In this document: positions 25,201 to 38,968 of the stretch, one piece after another
How positions within the stretch are numbered: the first letter of the stretch is position 1
Layout: every line of letters begins with the position of its first letter
Source: Drechslerella dactyloides
Lineage: Eukaryota > Ascomycota > Orbiliomycetes > Orbiliales > Orbiliaceae
NCBI GenBank assembly: GCA_020064725.1
Contig: JAGTWJ010000006.1
Location: 2,356,001 to 2,420,000 of the forward strand
Reading direction: 5' to 3'
Length of the DNA stretch: 64,000 bases
Notes under the pieces: generated by a model
The model's database searches: none
Told to the model about the DNA's origin: nothing
What the model saw: the letters and a program-made list of their open reading frames with translations, nothing else
Translations under genes and position numbers: made by a program

Positions 25201-28000
25201 GCCTGGGAGCACCTGGTCATCGCACTGCATTCGCGGGCAGAAAACCGAATTGTTTCAATTACCCTATAAATTATCAAAATCGGCTGCTCCTTTGACTTCA
25301 AAGCCGGTGCGGAACGCAGCCGGACATGGACGAGTGGGCAGTAACGGGTGATCCCCTGACCTCTCCATTACTGCTTCCCGTTCGGCATCTCACGTCGCGG
25401 ACGCAGTGTTGTATCTCAAAAGCAAATTCTCCCGAGATCAAAAAAGAAACGCCGGACGCGAAAAGGAATTCACGGGAAAGCGAAGGCAGAACAGAAAAAA
25501 GGAAATCGGCCTTAGTTACCTTTCGCTTTCGCGATGAATTATCCACTACGGCTGGACCCAAGCGACTCGCGCTGCCGATGAGCACTGGACCGATAGATGC
25601 AATGAAAATCCGGGGAATGGCAAGAACGCTTGAAGAGAGAGCGGCAAGAGGATTATCAGGATTGGAAGTTAGGTTTGCAGATATCCAGCCTGCTGACTTT
25701 CTTCTTCGGTATTTCATCCGAGGTTTTTTCGCCGTTGGCTCCGGCGGGTTTTGGCCTCAGGGCCTGTCGCCGTTGTCGCCGTGTATGGATGAGTGATGGT
25801 CTCGAATTTGCAGACCTGTGCTCTTCGCGCTACAGCCTGTCAAACCGCATTCGCCTTACACACTCGTGGTCGTAGAACTTCTTCGCACAACCGCTACGCT
25901 CAGTTTTGTATTCTACTTTGAGCTTCTGCAGGTTGAGCGCAAGAATCACGATAACAGTGCGGATTTGAATAGAGATTGCTTGCTCACCGTCTGCATATTT
26001 GCCCTGATTAATACCTGCCAAGTCCACTTGCTCCACCTAGTGGCTTCGTGACCCGGGGCTTTCTTTTTCCGGCGGGCTGCAGTGGATCAATTAGTTCAGT
26101 TCCTTGTTCACACTTGCTGGACGCACACCACCAAAGGACCCCGAACCCCGCAAAAGGCGGAGAAGCATGCCTAGTCGTTTTTTTAATTAAGGCTTGCAGC
26201 AGCACGCTGCACTCCGAGCCGAGGCCTGCTGGAAACACAACGACATCACTCAACCCTATTAATATGGACGGACTATAAACCCGCTTGTCTGATAGCAAAT
26301 CTTGAGATATAATTAAGCTATCATTGTAGATTCCGAGTGTGCACGCGCCGATAAAGATATCTACAAATATCGAATCCACTTAATACGAAGCTATATATCA
26401 GATGGAACAAGTGGTCGCCACCAACGCAGAAGCAATCGCTCTCCTGAGTGCATGTAACATCCGGGCTACGGGCTTAAAGCTCCTCTTTATATCAGAGAGC
26501 TTAGTCTAAAGCTTATTCGGGGTTACTCGAATGTCATGATCCACATTGGCTAAGAATAGAGGACTTTAGATATCTGTGATCTATTGTCGCTCAAACTGCA
26601 ATATCCGGATCAATCATAAACTTGATTTATCTGAACCAGTCACGCAAGTGATTACAGGCAGCAAGCTGCATCAAAGCTAATATATCGATCGGGACGCAGA
26701 CAGACAAACTCCCCAGTCAAGAGGGATGGCTTGGAAACTTTCCCACTGTCGAAAGTCAGGGAAGGAGTCCAAAAATCGAATCTCGCTTGCTGGTTGCATG
26801 TGCATGGGACACCTTAGATGTCTCACCTTTGTTTTCCGTCTCCCTGACCCGACTGATTCATGAGGTGAACAAGCCTATAGAGAGTCTTTGCGAACGATGC
26901 CTTCGTAATTGCGTCGGGCGTGGGCAACTTAAGGATGACAACGGGGAAATTTTTCTCGGGGGGACATCTGAACTGTGCCTACTAAGTACTTCACTGAAGG
27001 ATCGGGCGGATAAACAAGATGTTCACATTCGAAGTTTTGCTGTATCCGAATCTGCAAGGGAATGAAAGCGAGGTCAATGCGCAACAATATTTCATCCCGT
27101 TCCTAGGAATCCTAGGAATCCCGGCCGGAAAGCTGCTGCCTGTAATGCAAGCCGACCGAACTGCCGTCCCCTTGAAGTCTCCGTTTGCAAATTCCTGCCG
27201 ACGTTAAGCCTTGATATCATCAACGCGAAGACTGTACTGGAGGTCGCAGTATAGCTATAGATTATCTGCGTTACTCTGAGGCAAAGGTCTCTCTCCGTAC
27301 GCAACATATTGGTATCAGCTTCAGAGGCTTCCACGATGTCGCTTGATTCCTTTCTTGATTTGGTGTCAGCAGGCATCTCCCGAAGCCCCTTCAGCACCGA
27401 GCCCGGGGTACTATGATCTGCGACTCGGCGTTACCTTGGTATACATGGACGCTCCCTTCCATGCACCTGTGCGTCGTATACAATGCACAAGCTGGCGGTT
27501 CAACCGTTTACCTGCTCTCCAAGCTGGGGTGGACTTTCTGCGTCACGGTCGTGCAACGCGCCCCATGTGACTAGCATGACAGACGCTCGTCCTCGCGTCT
27601 GCAGACTAGCCTATCGCGCACTGATACCTCGCCGCCATACTGTCCCGTGCCCAGGGGAGTAAAAAGTTTAAGACTCTTGCGGGCGGTGCGCAAGGGATCA
27701 ACAAGCCCCGCCATCGGATTTCGCCAGTTCGCAGTTACTCGAAGTATATCAACGGATTCAGCATAGTCGGCGCCCAGCTTCGTCAGGGATCGGTCCATGA
27801 GACTGTTCCGAGACACGTCGTGCGGGATTTCGGAATTGAAAAGCGGTGAACCAGAGTATGACAAAAGTAACGTTTCACTAAGCCATGCTGATATAAATGG
27901 CTTCAACTTAGCGCGATGGATTTACACTAGATCCGAACGCTCCCACCCCTCTGCCCATTCGTCTCGATCAGACTCCGAATCCGTGGTGGAAGAGTCCTGC
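22263..28000. other. Gene-free interval, Rgt1 side (promoter/leader plus unexplained DNA)
   Basis: The first 1-2 kb should hold the promoter and leader of the Rgt1-like gene. Open frames such as 22761-23216 and 25326-25796 (plus) overlap frames on the opposite strand, lack domains and cannot be joined into a convincing spliced gene. A tandem TCCTAGGAA-like duplication lies near 27101-27120. No transposon or RNA gene is recognised. Confidence 0.5.
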
Positions 28001-31000
28001 CCCTCATACTGCTTAGATGAGGACACGGAAAAACTTTCAAGCTAGCTCCCTCGCAGAGGTCCCACATGCCGGTGCATACACAGAATACGAACGCGAGGCT
28101 TTTCATATTGAATCCGACGGAGGTTCCTCTCCTGAAGGTCATGGGCCTTTGCTTTTGGTAACATCCCAGCAACTAGCGGCAGGGAATCGATCGCTGATCC
28201 AATTCAACCGAAGGGTGGCTGTCCCGTCCGCATATCATCTACTTCGTACCATATTGCCAGATGTTGAACCAGACTGCCAATGCTGGCTTACACATGAAGC
28301 GGTGGATTCTACACCTTGGTTGGAGAATTATCTCGTTGCCCTGAGCCTTGGGTTGCTGTCAATATTGGTTCTCTAAAGATTGTCATGCCCCAACATCGGC
28401 TACAATCTAAATATACTTAGATACTTGAGGACCGAATTGTTGCAACGATGGTAGACCTCGCTCGCGCCATTTATTAGCTGACAGAATTTTAGTTGATAGG
28501 CGGAGCCGCTCTTGAATATAGGCTATTCTGGCCTGCAGCTCGCCAGCACCGTCTTGTCAGTCATGGGGTTTTCCGTTTAGGGTGACAGGAAGCTTGGAAG
28601 AACTCCTCATCCAATATTTTATTTGTTTTCCTTGCCAGAATCCCTCCTATTAGATTCTTGGCGTCCGCACAATTGAAATCAATCCGTAGAACGACATGTG
28701 CTGCTTTGCAACGCACATACGATGAGGGATACTATCTGTCCACTACTACTAGTAGTATCCTGTACTACTAGTAGTATCCTGCCTGGGTATTTTGTTCTCA
28801 GCCTGTCCGTCGACAGACCAATACGACACACCTATCCCGGGTCCCATCGATGGCAAGAGTTCCTGTTCTTCATGATTCTAACGCTTCGAGGCTCCAAATC
28901 TATCTGTACAGTGCTCTCCAAGCTAGCAGCCAGTAAGCTTTGAGGACATGTACCTATATATCTGCCGGCACTAAAGACCAATGTGTGTGGCTCATGCGTT
29001 CGCCCAGTGAATCAGATATCTAAAAAATCATGCATTGTCCCAAATTAAGCTAGTGTAGCATGCAGAAGCAGTATCAATTATATTTTCCTGGCTAGAAACC
29101 AGTCGCCTACATTCTTCCACAGAATACTAGACGAAAGACATCCAGGATTGATCGACCGTGTCATATCATTTGGCACCGTTCATGCGATGGAAAAAGCTTT
29201 TCTCCGCCTATGGAGTTCCGCCAGGCTGATCGCTGGTATTGCGATCGATGTGGCAGGGTAGCACAAGAGACTTGCGCGCATGTTCATGTTCCACATAGCC
29301 ACATTAGCATACAGACTACAACAAGCCGCGGTTTGCCTATCTGCAGCATAATGCACGCGCTTAAACGACCAAAATTCGAAACAGTGCCCAAGTCCGCTGG
29401 AACTGTCAAATGACTGGTGTCCTCCGGGGCCGGAAGGAACGATCTACCACCCGTTCCGAAACTCTCTGATAGAAAGACAGCGTTGACAATGTATCTGTAA
29501 CCGCGAACGACTTTGCCTGCTATACTAAACGTGCTATAGCTGCAAGTCGCCTTTTTCTTCTGAGCATTATTTCTCTTTCTTGTTCGTCTCCCTCGCTCTG
29601 GGCTCACGAACGTTTCTCGACATTATCAAGCGAGACCGAATCATGAAACAGGAGTATGGCACCACTCGGATCGCTAGGCTCCCCGTTCCTATCGCTTAAG
29701 TGCTCCTCGAGCCTAATTCTGGTCCTGCCCCAGCGGCTTTGTATATTAAGTCAGATAAAAATTCGTAATGGATTATTAACACCGGTTGAGAGCTTCGCAG
29801 TGCTCGAGTGAAACGGATTAACTCGAACTTTATGATGGATATTTCGGGACCGCCACGTAGCTTCCGCATCGTATAGCACTGCCAGTTCTAAAGTGACTCT
29901 ATAACACTGGAGCCAGTCAGTTGTCACAACGCAGATTGGCCATGCATGGATAGAACGGATATCGATTGATGACCAAAGGCCTTAAGGAGGAGATTTCAAA
30001 TACTTAGAGACGGAACAGCCTGCAGGTCTGTAATCACCATCCTTTCCACCGGGCTCAGACTCCGAAACTTTCAAGCAAGAAATAGTCATATGATTATCCC
30101 TACTTTAGCCAATCGACTCGCAACAATTCGTGGAAATATTGAACCTAAATTATAAGCCAACAGGAAGACATTTCCCACAATTAGGCGACCCTCCCACTCC
30201 ACTTTAGGCTGTAACGATACTTTGTAAATTTTTAAAGTGTGACATGTTTACAAGTTAACGAACCAAGGTTGCAACATGGCAGCAGTGCAGCATTTGCAAG
30301 AGCTCCTTTTTCCAACGGTGAAAGGTAATAATGCAACAGAGTCAACAAAACAAAGGGTTTCGACGTATGACCATCACCTGGCCCATAGGAAACACGGCAA
30401 TGTATTCCCCCTGTCGGCGGGTCTTGATCAGCCTGGGGCAGGGAGGTCGAGGGACATGAGTAAGAGCCCTGTGAGCACACTGGTGTCGGCATGGGGACTC
30501 AGGATGCTCGTCCCCAAGATGAATTGAAATCCGCTCATCGCGAAGATAGTGACAAGGGGCTCGGTGGGCTTGATGGTCAATTGCTCGATATCGCGATAGT
30601 TACTTAATGACAATCCAACGCGTTTCAAAACTCGCGAGCCTCTGTCCAATAAAATACAACTTGAGTCTAACATTAAATTGGAAAACAGCCATGCTGTGAA
30701 GAAACGTAAAGTTGAGGGGTAATTGATGCCCCCCACGTACTCCGGTTTAGAAAACAGCATGACCAAACTAAATATGCATTGCATGCTGCATCCCCTGCTC
30801 ATACCTCCAGTGTATAAGAGAGTCTTATCTTAACTCTGGTCTAAAATAACAACTACTGTTAAAGTCATTTCATTGCTTCGGGACGAGCTATAGACGCTCG
30901 TACGTGGCACCGCATCTGGGTAATCATATCCTTGATTCTAAAATACTGACGCGCCGACTACTGTCTCCGCCCCCGAGCTGAGATTCGTTTCTCGCTTGTA

Positions 31001-33700
31001 TCCGTTCGCGTTCGAATCGAGGCCTCGGGGGGTGCTGTACGAGAGCAGGGCTGCCGTGGTCTGCATTGCATCGAATTATCTGGGATGAATGCCTATTGGC
31101 CAACTCCACGCTTGCAGGATTAAGTGCTGATGAACTCGCTGATTTCACCCGGCGGCGGCCAGTGGCCCACATGGGTGCTCTCTATATTTCAAGCTTAGAT
31201 CGACGCCTGTTTTCTGCGCTTTTGACGTACAGAAATCGCCGATCGAAGCGGTTAGCTCCTTGCTACTTTTCAACTTGCTCGCACAAGCTTAGCATATCGT
31301 ATTCGGAACGCACGATGGATACATGTAGATGGCGACGTCACTGCCTGCATAGCTAGAGAGTCATGTGCATTCACCCGACCCGCACTTCCCGGGGCATTTT
31401 ATGTTCAGACGTGCATATTGGCAAGAATAATAATCTGCTGAACACATACTCAAATATTAACAGGGCAGCAGGAGCTCCTAAGTTGACAGCTGCAAGCTTG
31501 TAATGTGATCTATATGTGCACTTTAAGTACGACATTGCGTCTGTTGTAGAAGACCTAGTTTAGTCAAAGTTATGAAACAGCGCACGCAAATATGCACCGG
31601 ATGATTGTTCTCGCTGATGTGTATCTGCCTACAGGTTGTGTGCACGGTCCATAGATACATGTGAGCTTAGACCCTCAGTGAAACTTTCCAAAATGTGGTC
31701 ACAGGGTCAGTGACTTGTCGGTATCGGCTGCGAATAGTATCACATCACACCGCACTATACCCTACCTCTGTCTTTGCACCTGCATGCATATGCAGCCTAT
31801 TCCCGCCTCCGCTTCTCAGTTGGGAAGATCAACTTAATACCTATGAATGCCAGACACAATCTATCCCAATGTAGTATCGGGGATGCTCGTTCCCTGGTCC
31901 CAGGACTACGACTTTCTGGGGCTCGGCAGCCTCTTGCTCGATCAGTCTAGCTCCGGTAGCCTCCGGGTCGTTTACTCGGCTGTTACATGCATGCATGCAT
32001 GTGTGCGCGCATGTTCATTTCTGCAGTCGCATAACAGCCTTCGCCTACGACTTGGAGAAAAATGATCTCCAGTTCCGTCACTCGATACGAGGCTGGATAT
32101 GCAATGTTTCAATCTCGCCATCGTGCCGAACTATGAGGATCGATATGAGGTCCCTTGATATATTCGCTTGGGTATATCCAGAAACCTTGCAGCCGACAGC
32201 TCCAGTTCTCGTTCAATTACGCGACTCGCTTTTCATGAATTCAGCTCGGTCGATTCGCCGCTGCATGTATTGCACACTGCATTAGTATAGACGTAGCAAT
32301 GGCTAAAGTCACGTTTATAAATATAACGTGGCGTAGTTAAGGCATGCACAAAGCCACCATCAGCCGTATACTGTACGGCATTTTCCGCTAGAATTGCAAA
32401 ACTTCATGAAGTGGACGGTAGTAAAACTGTAGCGTCGAGGTCCTTCTGCTTGTGCTTCGCTCCACAAGAATATTATCAGGCAGAATTTAGGATAATGCGA
32501 TAGAAAATCTGGCCATCTTGAACAGCTTAAGCTCATGAATACGTGCTGCGCACCTTCGGAGCTCTTACCTGAAACAGAATCCAAAGACTAGCACGCTCAC
32601 TACCGCCCAGCTTCATGTCTAGGCACAAGAGCCGAGCTCCTGTCATTAACGTGCTGCTTTCACGATGATGCTGGTTTATCGCGGGTGTGTGCAAGAAAGC
32701 ATATGCGGAGATATGTATACAGTTGTACAGCCTCATCAGTTAAAGCTTGACTATAAATCTATTAACTTGCATGAGACATGTGTATCATTTCGGCCGATCA
32801 TGAGTACCGTATTGTCAGATATCTACTACAAGGCATCAGTAAATGTTTTACTTGACTTAGCTATAGGCCAAAGTGCACAGCTGATTCGGTTCAATATATT
32901 GGTACTTCACAGCTTGATACCAGCGTAAGTGTAATGTTGATATCTTGTGACTATGCTTCATTGATTGTTTACGTCAAATATTTAAATTTGTTCATGACAC
33001 CATTTTGCTCGTCATTGCTTGACCCAAAAACGTTCATCAGGTTCTACTATTTGACGCATGCTCAATCTGTGAGCGACGCCTTCAAGCCTTGTGCGACGGA
33101 AAACATTCTTGCAAGCCTACAAGATCATAACTTAGACCTTCGCACTGAGTTTCTCCTGTCATATCAACATGACTAGCTATCAAGCTTCGAGGCAGCAAAT
33201 GACTACCTTCTGGAGGAGCCTCGAGCCTCATTAATTATTGGAGGAGCAAGTACTCGCGGGATCTCGATTGAAGCAACGGTAAAAAGTACAATCCACGGTT
33301 AATATATATATTGTGCTCGACTCTCCAGCCAAATAGCCTGGCCCGCGAGACACAACAGCACCTCGCCGGACTATCCTGTGAATTGAAGTTAAGACGGGTA
33401 GCTAAAGCTGTAAAACCAACCGATAACCGGAAGCGCAGTTTCCCCACTATCAGCGGAATTTCCCAGTAAAAGAGGAAACTGATGATAAGCGGAAACCCAA
33501 GGCTGGAACATCTGAATAGGAGCTCGCGAACCTCCCAACTCAGCCCAAGCACCAATTCGCTATACGAGCTACTCCACTTCTTATCAAGAAGCGAAATGAA
33601 TACGAGGCCGACCAGCCGTAATGCTCTCTGAGTCTGCCAGTCCAGTAGATCTATATTCTCTGTCAAAATGTTCTAACACGGCAAATCACCTCGGGCATCG
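28001..33700. other. Gene-free interval, central part
   Basis: Mixed-composition DNA with no supportable gene. The minus-strand frames 30428-30802 (124 residues) and 33235-33666 (143 residues) are hydrophobic but unrecognised. An ATGC-repeat tract sits near 31984-32001. The 19-bp tandem palindromic repeat at 28744-28781 is listed separately. Confidence 0.5.
28744..28781. repeat. Two adjacent 19-bp copies of a palindromic unit
   Basis: The unit TACTACTAGTAGTATCCTG occurs twice head to tail without a gap. Its first 14 bases (TACTACTAGTAGTA) are a perfect palindrome, so the site could form two adjacent cruciforms or bind a dimeric protein. It lies mid-way in the gene-free interval. Confidence 0.85.
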
Positions 33701-36700
33701 CGATTGATATCAAGATACCGTTTGGTCCGGCCGGTGCTGACCTGATTAGCTGATTGATATTAGAGAACCGAACGGTGTGGTGAAACCTTACATGCTCTCC
33801 GGCAGCGTCATGTGCATATTTGTAGAAAAGATGCATACAAGGCGGATGTGCTAGTATTCAATGTTGCCACTATACCGAATATCTATCGATTCAGCTCCGG
33901 GGTGGGGCTCCGCTGCGTTCGCCTAGCTGGTTCCACTGATCAGCACTGGGATCAGTGACGGGAAGGTGTCAATGATAATTTTATATGCTTATCTTGAGGC
34001 CTGCAGGGGCTATTGATATATTGGCGCTGTCTCATATCGGTGTCCAAGCAGGTCAATCCAATCCTCAAACCATTCATGCAGATGCCATATCCACAAGCTA
34101 TCATCATGATATCATAGGATTAACTTTATATGCCCTTGAATAATATACGCCTGCGATCAGAATCACAACTACAGCCCAATTCTCACGAGAATTACTTGAA
34201 GGAGAGGATGGTATCGTCGTGCACACGTGCGTCGGTCGTCGGTAGCTAGGCATATCACTTATACAAGCCCTGCAGGATTTCTAGGCTCCAGGCGACATCC
34301 GCCTGTGCCTCCAACTCTTGTTCGCGTTCGCCGACTAGGCAGAAGCTAAGGTCCTAGATCTTCTATAAATCAGGGAGGGTCACAGGCGGGTGATCCTGGT
34401 ATTTAGTGACCGTAGTCCGGATCGGTCGTGTGGATACGTATATATTTCTATGATAATAAGTTGACATATGCTAAAGCTAACGAATTATATTGACCCAAAT
34501 TCTGGCAGTATAAAGGCAGTGCACAGCCTTAACCATCAAGCTTGCAAGCTCATGGCCGTGGTTACAAAGTACTTGTGTATAACGGCATCGAACTATCCTT
34601 CGGCCTCGCAATATGTTCCGGCTCAGTTACAATATCTTACGAATATACATGAGACATACTAACAAGACGTATTGTTTCGCTGCATGCGTGCAAGCCCCCG
34701 TCCGATGCCTTGACATTGCCACTAGGGTTGAGTTATGCGGTTTATCGAAACGTTGAAACGTAACCTGGCCTGGACATGAGAATTTGGAAATTGTTGGATC
34801 TAGCTACTGTGCTGCTCCAATTTGACCGTACACGTCACCTCCACAGACCATCTCAGCTAACATAATCATCTGCATTTTGCCTAGAATATCACATGCAGCA
34901 TGCCGTAGCTTTCTTCATGAAACAATCTCCAGCTTCGAAGCTCGAGCACAGCCGCATACGCACCTGCCACAAAATCGCCTGGGCAAGCCTCAATTCCAAA
35001 CGACCGGATTTGTGTTGTGTTGAGCATTTCCCAACATTCAAACGATGCGATGGTCGGAAACTTTTGCCGGAGCATCTGGCTCCAAGTCACTCCACCATCA
35101 CCCGCCACCTGGGCCAACCGTCCATTCGTCGACCGTCGGCAGCCGCTAGCCCGTCGGAAGCGGGCTCGCTCGACCCGAATTGTCAATCACAGCCGGTTCG
35201 ACATTCTTCGGTCCCGGTAACAGCCAGACAGACGCGTCGATGGAGCTTCAACGCTATGACCTCGTACATCGTTGGGGACGCCGGCCTGAGCGTCGTCGCA
35301 GATCGACGATATTTTGAATGATACTGGCGGCGTCTCCACACTCAATCGATAACTGTCACACAATTGTCGAAACACATCGATGTAGAGGTTGTGAGTGCTT
35401 CAGTAAGCTCGTAATATTCCCACAACCTCGTGTCTATGATATGACAGATCCTTGAGAGCTTGATTTCCCGTGCTTGCATGTAGCCGACATGCAGTTTTCG
35501 GCCTGATCGATCGCCGTCAAGAACGACCCGTCATTTTCAAATCTATGGAAAACACAGGACGGCGTCTGGTTCACGAGACGAAAGACGGATACGAATTCAG
35601 GAATATATCGGAAAGACTCAAGCGAGAGCGACCCTCTCGGATTGCCTCATTGTTCTATCACGATACGCTCATTCGTATATTCGCTTTACGCTTCTGGCGA
35701 GTGCGCAATGGATGACGAGAAGCGGGCGCAATTGATTTGCCATTGACATTTGCCTGAATTGAGTCGTTCTAGAAGCTTGTGATCGATTGGGTAGAGATGC
35801 TGCCTCCAAGGATTCGGGGTGATATCTCTCTTCCGCTTCCCCAGACTGCGAAATCGGACTACCTTGAAAGTGGCATAATCCAAGATGCCATGCCTGCGAG
35901 GGGCTGGCTGATAAGGACTACCCTTCCGAGAGGAAAATCGAGGGGATGGATGCCTGCCTATCAATAATCATCATGTGCAAATTTTTTTCCCTTGTGCTGC
36001 GGTCCGTCGACGGCTCCATAATCTTGCTAGTACACTTTTTGACTCCCTTGTGGGTGTCAGCGCATCGACTCGTGCCGAGCCCACACCGCTTTGGGATCGA
36101 TCGGGCATGGGTCACGGAAGCAACAGTAAGATCACACCGCACTCTCTTTATCTCCAGGTGGATGAACGATTCCCTACATGCATATGCTTGAATCCTGATG
36201 CCATGCTAAAGCTAAATAGCGGATTCTGGTATTCGATATGGCTCGGAAAATTCGTCGTATCAGCCTGCTGTCAGTCATATTTGACTGATACCATGGAGAT
36301 TTCACCGCGCTTGCAGTTCCTGATTCGCCCAGCCGACGGACGGGATAATGAGGCGGCAGGTGGCATTTTCTCATTTGCCAATATGACTGGTGGCACCGAT
36401 AGGGAAATAACCCAAGAAAGCGGGCGCATTGTGGCAGGCCCGTCCGCTCTGTTTGTCCGCCAACGGCAGAGATCGCGGGACATGTTATTTGGATTTGGTT
36501 TCGGACTTATACGAGGCCAGTTGATGCTTTTACAAAATATTTCTCCTGTGCACAGTGTGCACATGAACCTGGCGTAATTGTGTTACCGTTTGGCGGGCGC
36601 TCATGTGCCTGCCGCCCACATATTCGGCTAGCGAGGAAAAACTTGACGTGCCAAACAAAAGAGGTGGGTACCTCCCAGAGTTTTCACACATGTCAAAAGT

Positions 36701-38968
36701 AGATGATACCCCAGTGGAAACTACCAAATGGAACTGGAGAATATGGAACTAGAAACTGTATCCCAGAGTAGGCAAGCCGCACGAAGGAAGGTCATCATTG
36801 ATCAGCCTGGCCAGGGCTGCAACGACGCTAGGGAGCTGGAATAGCTAAGCTCTTACGGAAGCAGCTGTCCCGTACCCCTAAACCAAGGTCATCTGTTCTG
36901 TCGTATACGGGTCTGTGTCCGTCTTCTTGATGATGGCTGTCGAGTAAGAAGTATCTGTGACAGTCGGTTGGCATCTGAGAGTGGATGCTGGTACACAAGC
37001 AATGCATGTCTCTGCTAGCTTCGTTGCCCGAGCTCACTTTTTCGTCCTATGATCGATGACATGTAATGCACCAGTCATGTCTGTCGGGACAGGAACCAAG
37101 TTCAGGCATCTCCGCACACGCAAACGAGGTCATCTCGAATGCTCGGGTAAGAAGTACTTATTAATATCTTACGTACGCGAAAGTAACTTCATTCCAAAGG
37201 TCAGCACCGGCATCTAGAAGAGGAACATGGAAGGACCTGTCAACCTTCGATCACTGGGCGGACGCCTTCTGGGACTTGCTTATTCTTCAGCATCGTCAAA
37301 ACCGGTACTCGTAAGATGGCCGTCGCGTTACGGTGTTAATAGTAGAGATAACGATTTCGTGAACGTAATGAATGACATCCACGGAATGATGAAGAAGAAT
37401 TTTTTTTTTGTTCATCTTGGGATTTGCTTCCGCTTCCGCCTGTCCTGATGATATGCTTAGGATTGAGACTCGTCAGCAAATTCTGGTGTCCTCTCGCGGA
37501 CTTCCGTCGTTTTCAAACGCAGCCAGAAAAGTTGCATGGCAAACAAAGGCGTTGGGTGTATGTACTGGAAGCTACCTGTGAAATTAAACGATACGTTTGG
37601 CGAGAAGGCAACTTGACATACTTTTTGTGAGGCGGGCACCCGCAGCCCTTAAAGCGTAAGCCGGACGAATAAAATTCGGCCGCCTGTGCATGGACCGACA
37701 GATACATGTGTGTACACGGGTACTTCTGTCGGTACCTATCTGGGCATGCAGGCCGTCGACTGACTCTAGCCGTGCCTCGAAAAGTGCAGCGGGCGAGCGC
37801 TGCGGTTGCAGCGCCATTAGCTGGCTACGTCGAGGGCCCCTTGGTGGGATATTAATATCACGGCGCTGATGCGCCTGGAAGAAGAAGGCGAGCAGGCCAC
37901 AATCGATTAATCTCGCCTACTTGACCACTGCGCGTGCGCCCTTCTTGCATCTGAACTCTGCTGCTCCTGGTCCTGCTGCTGCTGCTCGCTGCTCGAATGA
38001 AGGCCTTGTTCCATCCATCCATCCAACTGGAGCTAATGTAGCAGCAGCTAACCACCGCGGCCTAGTTAGCTCTTGGTTTTGGATTTGGAGGTTCGCTTGT
38101 CTTGTTTATGGCGGCGGTCCACCCTTTCGCCGCCGCCGCTTCGCAGTGACTATTTCTTCCCCAAGGTTTCCCTTTTCTTCTGCGATATCTTTTTTCCTTT
38201 TCCCCTCCTCCTTTTCCGATTTTTCTTTCTTTACAACCCATCAATATTTTGTTCACAGCCTGAATGCTCAGGCTCGCCCGCAAGCACTGAGGTCCTATTC
38301 GGTGGTCAGTTTCATACGCTTTGCGGTGACCCGTGTCCTCGAGGCCGGCACCAACCTGTTGCTAAGGCACAGGCTTGCTTTTTCGCACCTTGACGCTCCT
38401 CGTCCTTCTCCATCGTCCAGGGCCGTATTTTCTGCGGGCTGGTTGCTCACCTCTTTGGCCTTTACTCCACCACCACCTCCGAGCCCGTCTCTTCCCTGAC
38501 CACATCCTAATATCCGGCAAAAAGAGTGTACGATGCTCCAGTTCACCTGGGAGGCCCTCGACGTTTTTTAGCGTCCCTTTTCCTTATTTTTTGGTCTCGT
38601 GTTTCCGCTTTTCATCATAATCCCTTCTTGTTATATTGGCCCGGGGTAGTTTTACAGCGGACTGGCGTTCATACGGAAAGCAACCTGTAAATCATCGAAT
38701 CGATTCCCGTAGTATATCAATTTTCTGTTTCTCTCAGCAAACAAGACCCGATCAATATAATCAGTCGCAGACCCAACCCGACGGACGACAGACCTCACCG
38801 CTGGAGTAGCCGGACCCGGATCTGGACGAGCGATAACATATCTGGACATCGCGGAGACCTGGCCTGGGACAACCTCTTCCCTCTTGTACCTGGATCCTAT
38901 CCTTTGACCGCATATAAACCTTTGGTGAACGTGCCCAGCGTTCACTGTCGCAAGTCGCTCACCGAGCT
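33701..38968. other. Gene-free interval, copper-fist side (promoter/leader)
   Basis: No gene is supported. A CACTGATC / GATCAGTG inverted repeat lies at 33934-33957. The last kilobase (about 37.9-38.9 kb) is strongly pyrimidine-rich on the plus strand, as in promoter or 5' leader sequence of filamentous fungi, and leads directly into the copper-fist gene. The 192-residue frame 37921-38499 there is Ser/Phe/Pro-rich because of the CT bias and is rejected as a gene. Confidence 0.5.

Noticed and set aside
25326..25796. 156-residue plus-strand open frame in the gene-free interval
   Set aside because: An overlapping 139-residue minus-strand frame exists and no motif is recognisable. No convincing start context or exon partner.
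30428..30802. 124-residue hydrophobic minus-strand frame
   Set aside because: Considered as a membrane-protein fragment, but no family resemblance and nothing coding beside it.
35975..36577. 200-residue plus-strand open frame
   Set aside because: No domain, mixed composition, overlapping antisense frames; kept as non-coding for lack of support.
37921..38499. 192-residue plus-strand frame upstream of the copper-fist gene
   Set aside because: Composition follows the CT-rich leader DNA (Ser, Phe, Pro, Leu); best explained as promoter or 5' leader.
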